Notes: a model not told the origin generated them from the letters alone. A stretch of 21,732 bases of DNA from JAMWZF01 sp041628615 (GCA_041628615.1 JBFKOW010000041.1:1-21732), one strand, 5' to 3'; counted from the first letter of the stretch, positions 1-9,543 are shown. Program-made: numbers and translations.

Positions 1-873
1 ATTCTCGGTCTGTTCGGTTTCGCGGTCGCAAGCCTCGCGCTGATGGAGGTCGGCCTGTCCGACCCCGCCCCGGAACCGCCCGACGGCGGCGGCGACGACG
101 GCACGCCGGACCCCCTGATCGCAAGCTCCGACCTGCTGGACACCGATGGGGCCGAAAGCGGGCCGGGGGACGACATCATCTATTCCGACGCGGGCGACGA
201 GATCCTGTCCGGCGGCGACGGCGACGACTTCCTCGATGCCGGACCCGGCGACGACACCGTGACCGGCGGCGCCGGCGACGACAGCCTGCACGGCGGCACC
301 GGGGACGACGGCCTCGACGGCGGAACCGGCGACGACGCGCTGTTCGGCCACGCCGGCAACGACCGGCTGGACGGCGGCGACGGGGCCGACAGCCTCAACG
401 GCGGCGGCGGCGACGACAGCCTGACGGGCGGCGCCGGAGACGACACGCTGCACGGCAGTCTCGACAACGATCACCTGATCGGCGGCGACGGGGCCGACCT
501 GTTGCAGGGCGGCAGCGGCGACGACACGCTGGACGGCACCGGCGACGGGCCTGAGGGGGCGGACCTCCTCAACGGCGGCGCCGGGGACGATGTTCTCGTC
601 GGCGGGCCGGGCGACCACCTGCACGGCGGCACCGGCGCGGACCTGTTCGTCGCCGCCGCGATTGACGAGGACGAACCATTCGTGACGATCGCCGATTTCG
701 TCGCGGGCACGGATACCCTGCGGATCGTCTACGACGCAGCCGGGCCGGAGCCCGAGCTGGACCTCGAATCCGGGGGCGAAGGCACGCTGGTGCTTGCCGA
801 CGGGATCGCGGTGGCCTGGCTGGCCGGGGTCGCCGGGCTCGATCCGGCGGCGATCGAGCTGATCCCGCGCTGA
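1..873 (+). CDS. RTX-type calcium-binding protein, 5' end outside the window
   Basis: The frame is open from the first base. It encodes a hydrophobic stretch (ILGLFGFAVASLALMEV, codons 1-17) before a Pro/Gly/Asp-rich linker, so the ATG at 43 is probably internal and the true start lies just upstream. Roughly fifteen degenerate GGxGxDxLx nonapeptides follow, in DNA from about 160 to 650, typical of RTX parallel beta-rolls that bind Ca2+ in the turns. The last 75 residues lack repeats and resemble the C-terminal cap of small roseobacter RTX proteins (..ADLFV..I.DF..G.D.L.I). The N-terminal membrane segment suggests a membrane-anchored or exported protein, not a large toxin, because no enzymatic domain is visible. 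The exact role (adhesin, matrix protein, protease partner) cannot be read from the sequence. Confidence 0.85.
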   Translation: MLGLFGFAVASLALMEVGLSDPAPEPPDGGGDDGTPDPLIASSDLLDTDGAESGPGDDIIYSDAGDEILSGGDGDDFLDAGPGDDTVTGGAGDDSLHGGTGDDGLDGGTGDDALFGHAGNDRLDGGDGADSLNGGGGDDSLTGGAGDDTLHGSLDNDHLIGGDGADLLQGGSGDDTLDGTGDGPEGADLLNGGAGDDVLVGGPGDHLHGGTGADLFVAAAIDEDEPFVTIADFVAGTDTLRIVYDAAGPEPELDLESGGEGTLVLADGIAVAWLAGVAGLDPAAIELIPR

Positions 874-931
874 AGACCGCACCCGAATCGGCTTTCCTTT
901 TGCCCGGTGCTTGTGTATCCGCCTCCGATCA

Positions 932-957
932 CGCGCGCCGGTTCGCGCCGACGCGCG
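932..957 (+). promoter_or_regulatory. GC-rich dyad in the rpsO leader
   Basis: CGCGCG at 932-937 can pair with CGCGCG at 952-957. Alternatively GCGCG 933-937 can pair with CGCGC 944-948 around a 6-base loop. S15 represses its own translation through leader structures in several bacteria, so an autoregulatory role is possible, but simple GC-rich sequence gives such dyads by chance. Confidence 0.25.
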
Positions 958-1028
958 GATATCACCCTCCACGGGCCTTGCTGGACGACATCCCGGCTTG
1001 CGCCATGCCATTCCGAAAGGAGACCCCG

Positions 1029-1298
1029 ATGTCGATCACTGCCGACGAGAAGTCCCGCCTGATCAAGGAATACGCCACCGCCGAGGGCGACACCGGTTCG
1101 CCGGAAGTCCAGGTCGCGATCCTGACCTCGCGGATCAACACCCTGACCGAGCACTTCAAGACCCACAAGAAGGACAACCACGGCCGCCGTGGCCTTCTCA
1201 AGATGGTGGCCCAGCGCCGCAAGCTGCTGGACTACGTCAAGGGCAAGGACGAAGAGCGCTACAAGTCGCTGATCGGCCGTCTCGGCATCCGCCGCTGA
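1029..1298 (+). CDS. rpsO: 30S ribosomal protein S15
   Basis: This 89-residue protein has the usual S15 length. S15 binds the central domain of 16S rRNA and helps assemble the 30S platform and bridge B4. Recognisable features are the N-terminal TGSPEVQVAILTSRI helix, the HKKDNHGRRGLLKMVAQRRKLLDY rRNA-binding segment (given here only as a landmark near residues 41-65) and the LIGRLGIRR end. The ATG at 1029 is chosen because AAGGAG (1017-1022) sits 6 bases upstream. A longer open frame from 900 has no support. In many bacteria rpsO is directly followed by pnp; here an opposite-strand gene lies between them. An intrinsic terminator follows the stop codon. Confidence 0.97.
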   Translation: MSITADEKSRLIKEYATAEGDTGSPEVQVAILTSRINTLTEHFKTHKKDNHGRRGLLKMVAQRRKLLDYVKGKDEERYKSLIGRLGIRR

Positions 1299-1321
1299 CC
1301 CGACCCGACTGACGGAACCGG

Positions 1322-1346
1322 AAGGGCCGCCCCGCGCGGCCCTTTT
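1322..1346 (+). terminator. Intrinsic terminator after rpsO
   Basis: A perfect 7-bp stem (GGGCCGC 1324-1330, GCGGCCC 1336-1342) has a CCCGC loop and is followed by TTTT (1343-1346). It begins 25 bases after the rpsO stop and lies between two convergent genes. The U-run is on the rpsO strand, so it is mainly an rpsO terminator. Confidence 0.85.
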
Positions 1347-1349
1347 GCG

Positions 1350-2075
1350 TCAGGGCAGGCCGTGGCCGTCCGGGTGCCGGCGCCGGGGCGACCGCAGCGC
1401 GCGGACCGCCTCGTAGAGGATCAGCCAGGGCAGGTAGAAGCCCACCGTCATCGCCCGGTCGAAGCCGCCCGAGAAGTCGGCCGCCCGGCCCCAGTCCCCG
1501 AAGGCGATGTCCCACAGCCCGTACTGCACCCGGAACAGCCACGAGGCGATCGCCAGGATCACCAGCCGCCCGGCCCAGGCCGGGTGCCGCGGATCGCGGC
1601 GCCGCGCGAGGCGCCATGTCTGCACCGCCGTCCCGAGCAGCAGCAGGCCGTAAAGGCCGAACCCCGCGCTCATCGGCCAGCCGCCGATGCTGCCCTGCCG
1701 CAGCAGGTAGACGAGCCCCGCCAGCGCGGTGACGATGGCCAGCCCCGCCACCAGCCGGCCATAGGCCCGGTGCAGCGCCGGCCAGCGGCGGCGCGGCGCA
1801 GCCCAGAGCTGCAACGGCGCCAGCCCGGTCAACAGGCCGCCCGTCACCATGTGCCCGTAGATCGCGAGCGTCGCGGCCCGGTCGGAAGAGACGAACCGCG
1901 AGGCGGCAATCTCGGCCGGGTCCGAGACCGACAGGCCGCGGAGGACCGAATGGACGACGAAGGGCGCCGCCAGCACGATGAGCAGAATCAGCAGGATCGG
2001 CAGCCCGGGGCCGGACGCCGCCAGCAGGGCGCGGCGCGGGGATTGCCGGGGTGCGGGCGTCCGGGGCGGCGGCAT
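1350..2075 (-). CDS. DUF2306-type integral membrane protein
   Basis: This 241-residue protein has about six hydrophobic segments, near residues 25-45, 70-92, 105-125, 133-152, 168-185 and 210-230, and basic termini. The segment HMVTGGLLTGLAPLQLW followed by RRRWPALHRAYGRL resembles the conserved core of the DUF2306 family (His, Gly-rich helix, then a basic LHR..GR motif), whose biochemical function is not established to my knowledge. The ATG at 2073-2075 has no clear Shine-Dalgarno, so the start is less certain than the frame. The gene sits on the opposite strand between rpsO and pnp, converging on rpsO and diverging from pnp. It therefore interrupts the common rpsO-pnp arrangement. Confidence 0.75.
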   Translation of the reverse strand: MPPPRTPAPRQSPRRALLAASGPGLPILLILLIVLAAPFVVHSVLRGLSVSDPAEIAASRFVSSDRAATLAIYGHMVTGGLLTGLAPLQLWAAPRRRWPALHRAYGRLVAGLAIVTALAGLVYLLRQGSIGGWPMSAGFGLYGLLLLGTAVQTWRLARRRDPRHPAWAGRLVILAIASWLFRVQYGLWDIAFGDWGRAADFSGGFDRAMTVGFYLPWLILYEAVRALRSPRRRHPDGHGLP

Positions 2076-2159
2076 CCGCGGACGGTCACGCGGCGCCGCC
2101 GGTCTGTCAACGGTGCCGGTGCGGCGCGCGACCCAATCACCGCCTCACCGAGACTTCGC

Positions 2160-2188
2160 TTTGCATCGGGGCCAATCCCGTGTATGGC
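2160..2188 (+). promoter_or_regulatory. Possible sigma70-type promoter for pnp
   Basis: TTTGCA (2160-2165) and TATGGC (2183-2188) are separated by exactly 17 bases and lie about 130 bases before the pnp start. Both hexamers deviate from consensus, so this is a candidate only. Confidence 0.3.
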
Positions 2189-2244
2189 CCGGCCATCTGA
2201 AACGTGACGCCCTAGACCCCGGCGCATGGAATGATGGAGGGGTC

Positions 2245-2290
2245 GGCGGCAATGGGGCCGCCAATGCAATGGGGCACTCGGACCGCCGAG
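2245..2290 (+). promoter_or_regulatory. Two stem-loops in the pnp leader
   Basis: The first is GGCGGC (2245-2250) with GCCGCC (2257-2262) around a 6-base loop. The second is CTCGG (2277-2281) with CCGAG (2286-2290) around a 4-base loop. They sit 25-70 bases before the pnp ATG. In E. coli the pnp leader forms an RNase III-cut hairpin that PNPase uses to limit its own expression, so a similar role is plausible but not shown here. Confidence 0.35.
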
Positions 2291-2315
2291 ACCGGCCCCT
2301 TACAGGAAACGCTAG

Positions 2316-4451
<2,136 letters not shown>

Positions 4452-4480
4452 TCCCGGCCCCGCTCCTGCGAAAAAACCGG

Positions 4481-4506
4481 ATGCCGGCCCTCGCGGCCGG
4501 CATTTT
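4481..4506 (+). terminator. Intrinsic terminator after pnp
   Basis: A perfect 9-bp stem (ATGCCGGCC 4481-4489, GGCCGGCAT 4495-4503) with a 5-base loop ends in a T-run (4503-4506). It lies 30 bases after the pnp stop. An A6 run at 4471-4476 on the other side could give weak activity in the opposite direction. Confidence 0.88.
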
Positions 4507-4540
4507 CGCTTTCAGGTTGCAGTGCAACGGGTCAGACTGC

Positions 4541-4556
4541 CGGGGTATTTGCTTGG
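4541..4556. repeat. CGGGGTATTTG-type intergenic motif, copy 1
   Basis: CGGGGTATTTGCTTGG shares its core GGGxTATTTG with the element at 15681. It lies between the pnp terminator and the hydrolase start, where it may also contribute promoter-like A/T sequence. Confidence 0.35.
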
Positions 4557-4569
4557 TATGGGGGCAGTC

Positions 4570-5541
4570 ATGCGCATCCTTCTCACCGCCGCCCTGGCGG
4601 CCGGACTCGGCTCGGCACAGGCAGGGGCCTCGGTCCTGTCCGGCCTCTATTCGGGGCTGTTCTTCTTCGGCGACAGCCTGAGCGACACGGGCAATCTCTC
4701 CCCGTTCCCGCCGTTTCCCTACTTCGGAAACCAGTTCTCCAACGGACCGGTCCATGCCGACCTGCTGGACGACGATTTCGCATCCACCGCGACGGGCAAC
4801 TACGCCTACGGGGGCGCCGCGGCGTCGGGCGGATCGCTGCCCGATTTCGACGACCAGATCAGCCTGTTCGGCCTCGACCTGCTGGACGGCGATCCGCAGC
4901 CGGGATCGAACCCGCTGGCCGGCGTCTGGTTCGGGGCCAACGACATGTTCGCGGTGCTCGACACGATCGGCGCCGACCTCGTCGCGAACAACCCGCTGGC
5001 CGAAGCGGTCGCGGCGTCCGCCATCGGTTCGGCCACCATGGCCATCCGCGACGGGATTTCCCGGCTGAACAGCGACTTCGGAATCAGCGAGTTCCTCGTT
5101 CTCAACCTGCCCGATCTCGGCGCGACGCCGAAGTACAACGGCAATTCCGCCCTCGCGGCCGAGGCTCGGGACCTGTCGATGGATTTCAACACCGCGCTGG
5201 GAGTCCAGATCGGCGGTCTGGGGGCGGGCATCACAGTGACCAGCATCGACGTCTTCGCGCTGTTCGATGATCTCCTCGCGGGCAGCGTGCTGCCCGACCT
5301 GACGAACCTGACCGAGTCCTGCCTGTCCGCCGTGTTCATCCCCTGCACCGACCCGGACAGCTCCCTCTTCTGGGACAACGTGCACCCGACCGCGGTGGTC
5401 CACGCCGAACTGGCCCGGCAGATCGAGGCCGCCTATGCCCCGCCGGTGCCCGTCCCGCCCGCGCTGCCGCTTCTGGCTGGCGGCCTGCTGGCGTTGGCCT
5501 GGACTGGCCGCCGCCGGACCCGTGCCGTCACGCCACAGTGA
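4570..5541 (+). CDS. Exported GDSL/SGNH esterase-lipase with VPLPA-CTERM tail
   Basis: This 323-residue protein belongs to the SGNH hydrolase superfamily. Block I is GDSLSDTGN (nucleophile Ser36), block III is GAND (122-125) and block V is WDNVHPT with the Asp269/His272 dyad. LPDLGATPKYN near 180-190 resembles the thermolabile-hemolysin/lecithinase subgroup, so an extracellular esterase or phospholipase activity is likely. A Sec signal (MRILLTAALAAGLGSAQA) favours the ATG at 4570 over in-frame ATGs at 4522 and 4558. The C-terminus has VPVPPALPLL, a hydrophobic helix and RRR, the layout of VPLPA-CTERM sorting signals handled by an exosortase. The mature protein is therefore probably processed and surface-linked or released. 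It has no operon partner. Confidence 0.88.
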   Translation: MRILLTAALAAGLGSAQAGASVLSGLYSGLFFFGDSLSDTGNLSPFPPFPYFGNQFSNGPVHADLLDDDFASTATGNYAYGGAAASGGSLPDFDDQISLFGLDLLDGDPQPGSNPLAGVWFGANDMFAVLDTIGADLVANNPLAEAVAASAIGSATMAIRDGISRLNSDFGISEFLVLNLPDLGATPKYNGNSALAAEARDLSMDFNTALGVQIGGLGAGITVTSIDVFALFDDLLAGSVLPDLTNLTESCLSAVFIPCTDPDSSLFWDNVHPTAVVHAELARQIEAAYAPPVPVPPALPLLAGGLLALAWTGRRRTRAVTPQ

Positions 5542-5648
5542 CGCGCCGCTCACGGCGAATCGCTTTGCCCGGCCTGCAGCAGCGGGGATATTGTGCTATC
5601 CGCGCTGCAAACGCTGTCCGAAATCAAGCCGAAAGGCCCGTTCCGCCC

Positions 5649-6254
5649 ATGTCCGTTCCGACCCGCCTCGACCGCCGCCTTTTCCTTGCCGCCGGGATCG
5701 GCGCCCTCGCCGCGCCCGCCCTCGCCCAGACCGCAGAGACGCCCGAGGCCGAAGCGGCTGCCGCCCCCTGGACCCCGGACCCGATCATGCCGCGCGTGGT
5801 GCGGCTGGCCGAACCGCTGGCGCCCGGCGAGATCCATGTCGAACCGGCGACCTTCTCGCTGCTCTGGACCCTGTCGGGCAACCGGGCGATCCGCTACGCG
5901 GTCGGCATCGGCCGGGGCGATCTCTACGAATCCGGTGAGTTCTACGTCGGTGCCAAGAAGGAATGGCCGTCCTGGACCCCGACGCCGGAAATGATCGAGC
6001 GCAACCCGTCCGAATACAAGCAGTGGGAAGACGGCATGCCCGGCGGGCCCAACAATCCGCTCGGCGCGCGGGCGCTCTACCTCTTCGTGCCGGGACGGGG
6101 CGACAGCTTCCTGCGGATCCACGGCACCAACGCGCCCCGGACCATCGGGTCGGCGGTGTCGAACGGCTGCGTCCGGCTGGTCAATCCGCATATCCAGCAC
6201 CTCTACGAACAGGTGCCGATGAACACCCGCGTGGTGCTCGGGGCCAAGGCCTAG
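5649..6254 (+). CDS. Exported L,D-transpeptidase, YkuD (ErfK/YbiS-like) family
   Basis: This 201-residue protein has an N-terminal export signal containing DRRLFLAAG, a twin-arginine-like motif, and a likely cleavage after APALAQ. The catalytic YkuD signature is intact: His158 in RIHGTN and Cys174 in SNGCVRL. These enzymes act in the periplasm, forming 3-3 peptidoglycan cross-links or attaching proteins to meso-diaminopimelate. Without more context the specific role is open. The ATG at 5649 was chosen because the signal peptide begins there; upstream codons from 5538 encode no coherent signal. The stop codon overlaps the stop of the convergent glycosyltransferase gene inside a palindrome (6248-6257). 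Confidence 0.9.
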   Translation: MSVPTRLDRRLFLAAGIGALAAPALAQTAETPEAEAAAAPWTPDPIMPRVVRLAEPLAPGEIHVEPATFSLLWTLSGNRAIRYAVGIGRGDLYESGEFYVGAKKEWPSWTPTPEMIERNPSEYKQWEDGMPGGPNNPLGARALYLFVPGRGDSFLRIHGTNAPRTIGSAVSNGCVRLVNPHIQHLYEQVPMNTRVVLGAKA

Positions 6255-6257
6255 GCC
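6248..6257. repeat. CTAG-centred palindrome at a convergent stop
   Basis: GGCCTAGGCC is a perfect 10-bp palindrome. It holds the TAG stops of both the L,D-transpeptidase (plus) and the glycosyltransferase (minus), which overlap by four bases. Confidence 0.6.
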
Positions 6258-7153
6258 AGCGGGTCGATCCCGGTCCGGTCCAGGAAGTCAATCGCGCCGC
6301 GATCCTCGATCTCGCCCCGTTCGATGTTGGCGACGGTACGGCGGACCTTGCGGCCGTATTCCCCGGCCTTGCCCTTCAGGTTGGGCCCACGCGAGATCTT
6401 GGCCTCGAGCTCCTGCCGCGACCGGGCGTAGTAGTGATTGAGCTGGACCCGCGCGGTGGAATAGAAGTCCGGCTTCTCGCGGCCCGCCATCGGGAACCGC
6501 CGGCCGGCATCGTTCCACACCGCGTCCCCGGCGTCGGTCTCCGCGGAATGGACCCGCAAGGCGGTCAGCCGGCAGGGATCGACCAGCGACTTGAAGGCCC
6601 GGACCCCGCGCAGGTCGCTCATCGGGTCGGGCGACCGGCGGGTGTAGTTACGCAGCACGCCGCCGGCCGGCGGGGCGTCGTGGCCGGAATGGCCGAACAT
6701 GTGCCACGGCAGCGCGACATAGGGCGCGTCGAGCCCGTCCAGAGCCTCGGTCAGGCTGGCGCCCCGGGTCGGGATCAGGAATTCATCCACGTCGATGAAG
6801 GCCATCCAGCGCAGATCCGCACCGAAGTTGGATGCGCAATGGGCATAGGCCAGCACCTGGTTGTGGATCTCGCGGTCGAGCCGGGCGTCGCGCAGGTTCT
6901 GCGCCCAGGGGATCACGGTGAGGCAGTCGGCGGGCAGCGCCGCACGCAGGACCTCGATGGTGCCGTCGGTGCTCGCCCCGTCGTAGACGACGAACCGGCG
7001 CACGCCCACCGCGTGATGGAACCGGGCCCATTCGGCGATGTGGGCGGCCTCGTTGCGGACGATGAGGCCGATGCCGATCCCCGCCCGGTCCGGGGCCGGA
7101 CGGGGCGGGGTCAGGCCGACCTTGGTCAGCTTGTCGAGAAACGGCAGGCGCAC
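6251..7153 (-). CDS. Glycosyltransferase, GT92/GT2-like (GT-A fold)
   Basis: This 300-residue protein starts with GTG. The N-terminal half shows the GT-A features of GT92 (formerly DUF23) and related family 2 enzymes: GIGLIVRNEAAHIAEWARFH (residues 26-45), VVYDGASTDGT (about 55-65) and the metal-binding DVD (121-123) in FIDVDEF. A conserved RxNHYYARSRQELEAKISRG-like stretch lies in the C-terminal third. It probably transfers a sugar from a nucleotide donor to a surface glycan; the acceptor is unknown and no signal peptide is visible. It starts 2 bases after the peroxiredoxin stop (TGA, GG, GTG), so the two genes are very likely cotranscribed and translationally coupled, although a functional link is not obvious. 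Confidence 0.82.
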   Translation of the reverse strand: MRLPFLDKLTKVGLTPPRPAPDRAGIGIGLIVRNEAAHIAEWARFHHAVGVRRFVVYDGASTDGTIEVLRAALPADCLTVIPWAQNLRDARLDREIHNQVLAYAHCASNFGADLRWMAFIDVDEFLIPTRGASLTEALDGLDAPYVALPWHMFGHSGHDAPPAGGVLRNYTRRSPDPMSDLRGVRAFKSLVDPCRLTALRVHSAETDAGDAVWNDAGRRFPMAGREKPDFYSTARVQLNHYYARSRQELEAKISRGPNLKGKAGEYGRKVRRTVANIERGEIEDRGAIDFLDRTGIDPLA

Positions 7154-7155
7154 CC

Positions 7156-7809
7156 TCAGCCGGGCAGCTTGGCCATCCGCAGGTAGGGCAGCTTGGTCTC
7201 GATGGAGCCGTACTTGGCGATCGCGTCGGCATCGCTGACCGCCACCGGGACCACCACGTCCTGCCCGGGCACCCAGTTCGCCGGGGTGGCGATGTTCTCG
7301 CGCGCGGCGGTCTGCAGCGCGTCCAGCGCGCGCAGCACCTCGGCGAAGTTGCGGCCGATGGTCATCGGGTAGGTCATGGTCAGCTTCAACTTCTTGTCCG
7401 GCCCGATGATGAACACCGAACGCACGGTCTGGCTGTCGGCGGGGGTGCGGCCTTCGGGCAGGTAGGCCTCGGCGGGCAGCATGTCGAACGCCTTCGACAC
7501 CTCCAGCCCGTCATCGGCGATGATCGGGAAGCCCGGCTTCGCGCCGCCCACCGCCTCGATGTCGCCCTTCCACTTCCTGTGGTCCTCGACCCCATCGACC
7601 GACACGCCGATCACCTTGGTGCCGCGCTTTTCCCACTCGGCGGCAAGCTGGGCGACGGCGCCGAACTCGGTGGTGCAGACCGGGGTGAAATCCTTCGGGT
7701 GCGAGAACAGGATCGCCCAGCTGTCGCCGATCCAGTCGTGCAGCGCAAAGCGGCCCTGATCGGTCTCGACGGTCAGGTTCGGGATCTCGTCGTTGATGCG
7801 CAAGGCCAT
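7156..7809 (-). CDS. 1-Cys peroxiredoxin (Prx6/AhpC-TSA family)
   Basis: This 217-residue protein reduces hydrogen peroxide and organic or lipid peroxides. The peroxidatic Cys45 lies in the motif DFTPVCTTE, and Thr42 and the downstream conserved Arg region are present. It is the only cysteine in the protein, which together with the long C-terminal domain (PGQDVVVPVAVSD, about 185-197) places it with 1-Cys Prx6-type enzymes that rely on an external thiol. The start at 7809 is well supported: AAAGGAGGA (complement of 7815-7823) lies 5 bases before ATG, whereas upstream codons to 7845 lack a ribosome binding site. It is first in a two-gene unit with the glycosyltransferase and is divergent from the aldehyde dehydrogenase. 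Confidence 0.93.
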   Translation of the reverse strand: MALRINDEIPNLTVETDQGRFALHDWIGDSWAILFSHPKDFTPVCTTEFGAVAQLAAEWEKRGTKVIGVSVDGVEDHRKWKGDIEAVGGAKPGFPIIADDGLEVSKAFDMLPAEAYLPEGRTPADSQTVRSVFIIGPDKKLKLTMTYPMTIGRNFAEVLRALDALQTAARENIATPANWVPGQDVVVPVAVSDADAIAKYGSIETKLPYLRMAKLPG

Positions 7810-7923
7810 GGGAGTCCTCCTTTGCGGTCTTGTGGCGGGCGGCAATTCGGCCCATTGATCTGGTTCGCATATAGGCCGTTCCCCGTCACCATGCCACCGG
7901 GGCGGCGCAGTCCGGGCCGGCTA

Positions 7924-7948
7924 TTTCCGGCCTTCGGAAACAGGAAAT
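7924..7948 (+). promoter_or_regulatory. Hairpin abutting the aldehyde dehydrogenase ribosome binding site
   Basis: TTTCCG (7924-7929) pairs with CGGAAA (7935-7940) around a 5-base loop. The same upstream strand ATTTCC (7923-7928) can instead pair with GGAAAT (7943-7948), which includes the Shine-Dalgarno AGGAA. Two mutually exclusive pairings next to a ribosome binding site could set translation efficiency. Nothing else supports regulation. Confidence 0.3.
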
Positions 7949-7955
7949 GACAGTC

Positions 7956-9416
7956 ATGCTCGACAAGCGCCAGTTCTACATCGACGGAGCCTGGGTTTCG
8001 CCGGCCGAGGCGAACGACCATCCCGTCATCGACCCCTCGACCGAGGAGGTCTGCGCCACGATCTCGCTCGGGTCGGACGCCGACACCGACCGCGCCGTCG
8101 CCGCCGCGAAGGCGGTGGAGGCCGATTGGGCCGCGACCAGCCCCGCCGAGCGGGTCGGCTACGTCCGCGCCATCCTCGACCAGTACGAGAAGCGCAAGGA
8201 AGACCTCGCGCAGGCGATCAGCCTCGAGATGGGCGCGCCCATCGACCTCGCCCGCGAGTCGCAGGCGACCTGCCTGCCGTGGCACGCCAAGGGTTTCCTG
8301 CGGGCCTTCGAGACCTTCGAATGGGTCCGCCCGCTGCGCCCCGACACGCCGCACGACCGCGTGGCCTGGGACCCGATCGGCGTGGTCGGCCTGATCACGC
8401 CGTGGAACTGGCCGATCAACCAGATCAGCCTCAAGGTGATCCCGGCACTGCTCGCCGGCTGCCCGATGGTGCTCAAGCCTTCCGAGGAGGCGCCGCTCTC
8501 GGCGATGGTCTTTTCCGAGTTCGTCCACGACGCCGGGGTGCCGAAGGGGGTGTTCAACCTCGTCAACGGCGACGGCGCCGGGGTCGGAACCCGGCTGTCG
8601 GCGCACCCGGACGTGCAGATGATCTCGTTCACCGGCTCGACCCGGGCCGGGCGCGCGATCTCGCGGACCGCGGCCGAGACGCTGAAGCGGGTCACGCTGG
8701 AACTGGGCGGCAAGGGGGCCAACATCGTCTTCGCCGACGCGGACGAGAAGGCGGTGAAGCGCGGCGTGCTGCATTGCATGGAAAACACCGGACAGTCCTG
8801 CAACGCGCCGACCCGGATGCTGGTCGAGCGATCGATCTACGACCGGACGGTACAGACCGCCCGCGAGATCGCCGAGGGCGTCGGCGTCGGCCCCGCCAGC
8901 CAGCCCGGCCCGCATATCGGCCCGGTCGTCAACCGGCGTCAGTGGGACAGCATCCAGGCGATGATCCAGAAGGGCATCGACGAAGGGGCGCGGCTGGTGG
9001 CCGGCGGCCCCGGCCTGCCGGACGGCGTGAATCGCGGCTTCTTCGTCCGGCCCACGGTGTTCGCCGACGTCTCCAACGACATGGCCATCGCCCAGACCGA
9101 GATCTTCGGCCCGGTCCTGTCGATCATCCCCTTCGAGGGCGAGGACGAGGCGGTGCGGATCGCCAACGACACGCCCTACGGCCTGACCAACTACGTCCAG
9201 ACCGCCGACGGCGCCCGGCGCAACCGCCTGGCGCTGCAACTGCGCTCGGGCATGGTGCAGATGAACGGCAAGTCGCGGGCGCAGGGCGCGTTCTTCGGCG
9301 GGCAGCGGCAGTCGGGCCGGGCCCGCGAGGGCGGCATCTGGGGGATCGAGGAATTCCTCGAATCCAAGGCGATCAGCGGCTGGGACCCCGAGGCGGAGGC
9401 GATCGCGGCGGAGTAG
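7956..9416 (+). CDS. NAD(P)-dependent aldehyde dehydrogenase family protein
   Basis: This 486-residue protein has all core ALDH features: oxyanion Asn151 in TPWNWP, cofactor-binding KPSEEAP, SFTGSTRAG near 225-233, general base Glu249 in LELGGKGAN, catalytic Cys282 in GQSCNAPTR and EIFGPVLSI. It oxidises an aldehyde to the acid; the substrate is not evident. It resembles the broad-specificity branch annotated as aldehyde or betaine-aldehyde dehydrogenase. ATG 7956 is preferred to ATG 7947 because AGGAA (7942-7946) gives a normal spacing only for 7956. Tandem A/G in GQSCNAP, where many ALDHs have GQxCxA, is within family variation. The gene diverges from the peroxiredoxin and precedes the dioxygenase-hydrolase pair in the same direction with a 127-base gap. 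Confidence 0.93.
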   Translation: MLDKRQFYIDGAWVSPAEANDHPVIDPSTEEVCATISLGSDADTDRAVAAAKAVEADWAATSPAERVGYVRAILDQYEKRKEDLAQAISLEMGAPIDLARESQATCLPWHAKGFLRAFETFEWVRPLRPDTPHDRVAWDPIGVVGLITPWNWPINQISLKVIPALLAGCPMVLKPSEEAPLSAMVFSEFVHDAGVPKGVFNLVNGDGAGVGTRLSAHPDVQMISFTGSTRAGRAISRTAAETLKRVTLELGGKGANIVFADADEKAVKRGVLHCMENTGQSCNAPTRMLVERSIYDRTVQTAREIAEGVGVGPASQPGPHIGPVVNRRQWDSIQAMIQKGIDEGARLVAGGPGLPDGVNRGFFVRPTVFADVSNDMAIAQTEIFGPVLSIIPFEGEDEAVRIANDTPYGLTNYVQTADGARRNRLALQLRSGMVQMNGKSRAQGAFFGGQRQSGRAREGGIWGIEEFLESKAISGWDPEAEAIAAE

Positions 9417-9435
9417 GCCCCGAGGCACCTTTCGG

Positions 9436-9480
9436 CCGGGCGCAGGGCCACGTGCACGAATGCACAAGTTCAGCGCCCGG
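9436..9480. repeat. Nested inverted repeat between aldehyde dehydrogenase and dioxygenase genes
   Basis: The outer arms CCGGGCGC (9436-9443) and GCGCCCGG (9473-9480) are perfect complements. Inside lies a second dyad, GTGCA-CGAA-TGCAC (9452-9465). The 8- and 7-base flanks between the two dyads are unpaired. The element follows the aldehyde dehydrogenase stop by 19 bases and ends 63 bases before the next start. It could be an RNA structure ending the first transcript (no clean U-run follows) or an operator for the next gene pair. Confidence 0.5.
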
Positions 9481-9543
9481 ACGCTCCTAAAACAGAATCT
9501 GCAAACATGCTATCTGGGCTCCGAATGAACATCGGAGTCCGCC

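Noticed and set aside
160..650. Tandem repetitive DNA considered as a CRISPR or satellite array
   Set aside because: The period is 27 bases in frame and encodes degenerate GGxGxDxLx peptides, so it is an RTX coding repeat, with no conserved repeat-spacer alternation.
892..921. Promoter hexamers before rpsO (CTTTCC and TATCCG)
   Set aside because: The match to consensus is poor and the spacing is 18 bases, so I do not list it as a feature.
7868..7874. TATA-like segment between the divergent peroxiredoxin and aldehyde dehydrogenase genes
   Set aside because: It could serve as a -10 on either strand, but no convincing -35 element lies at the right distance.
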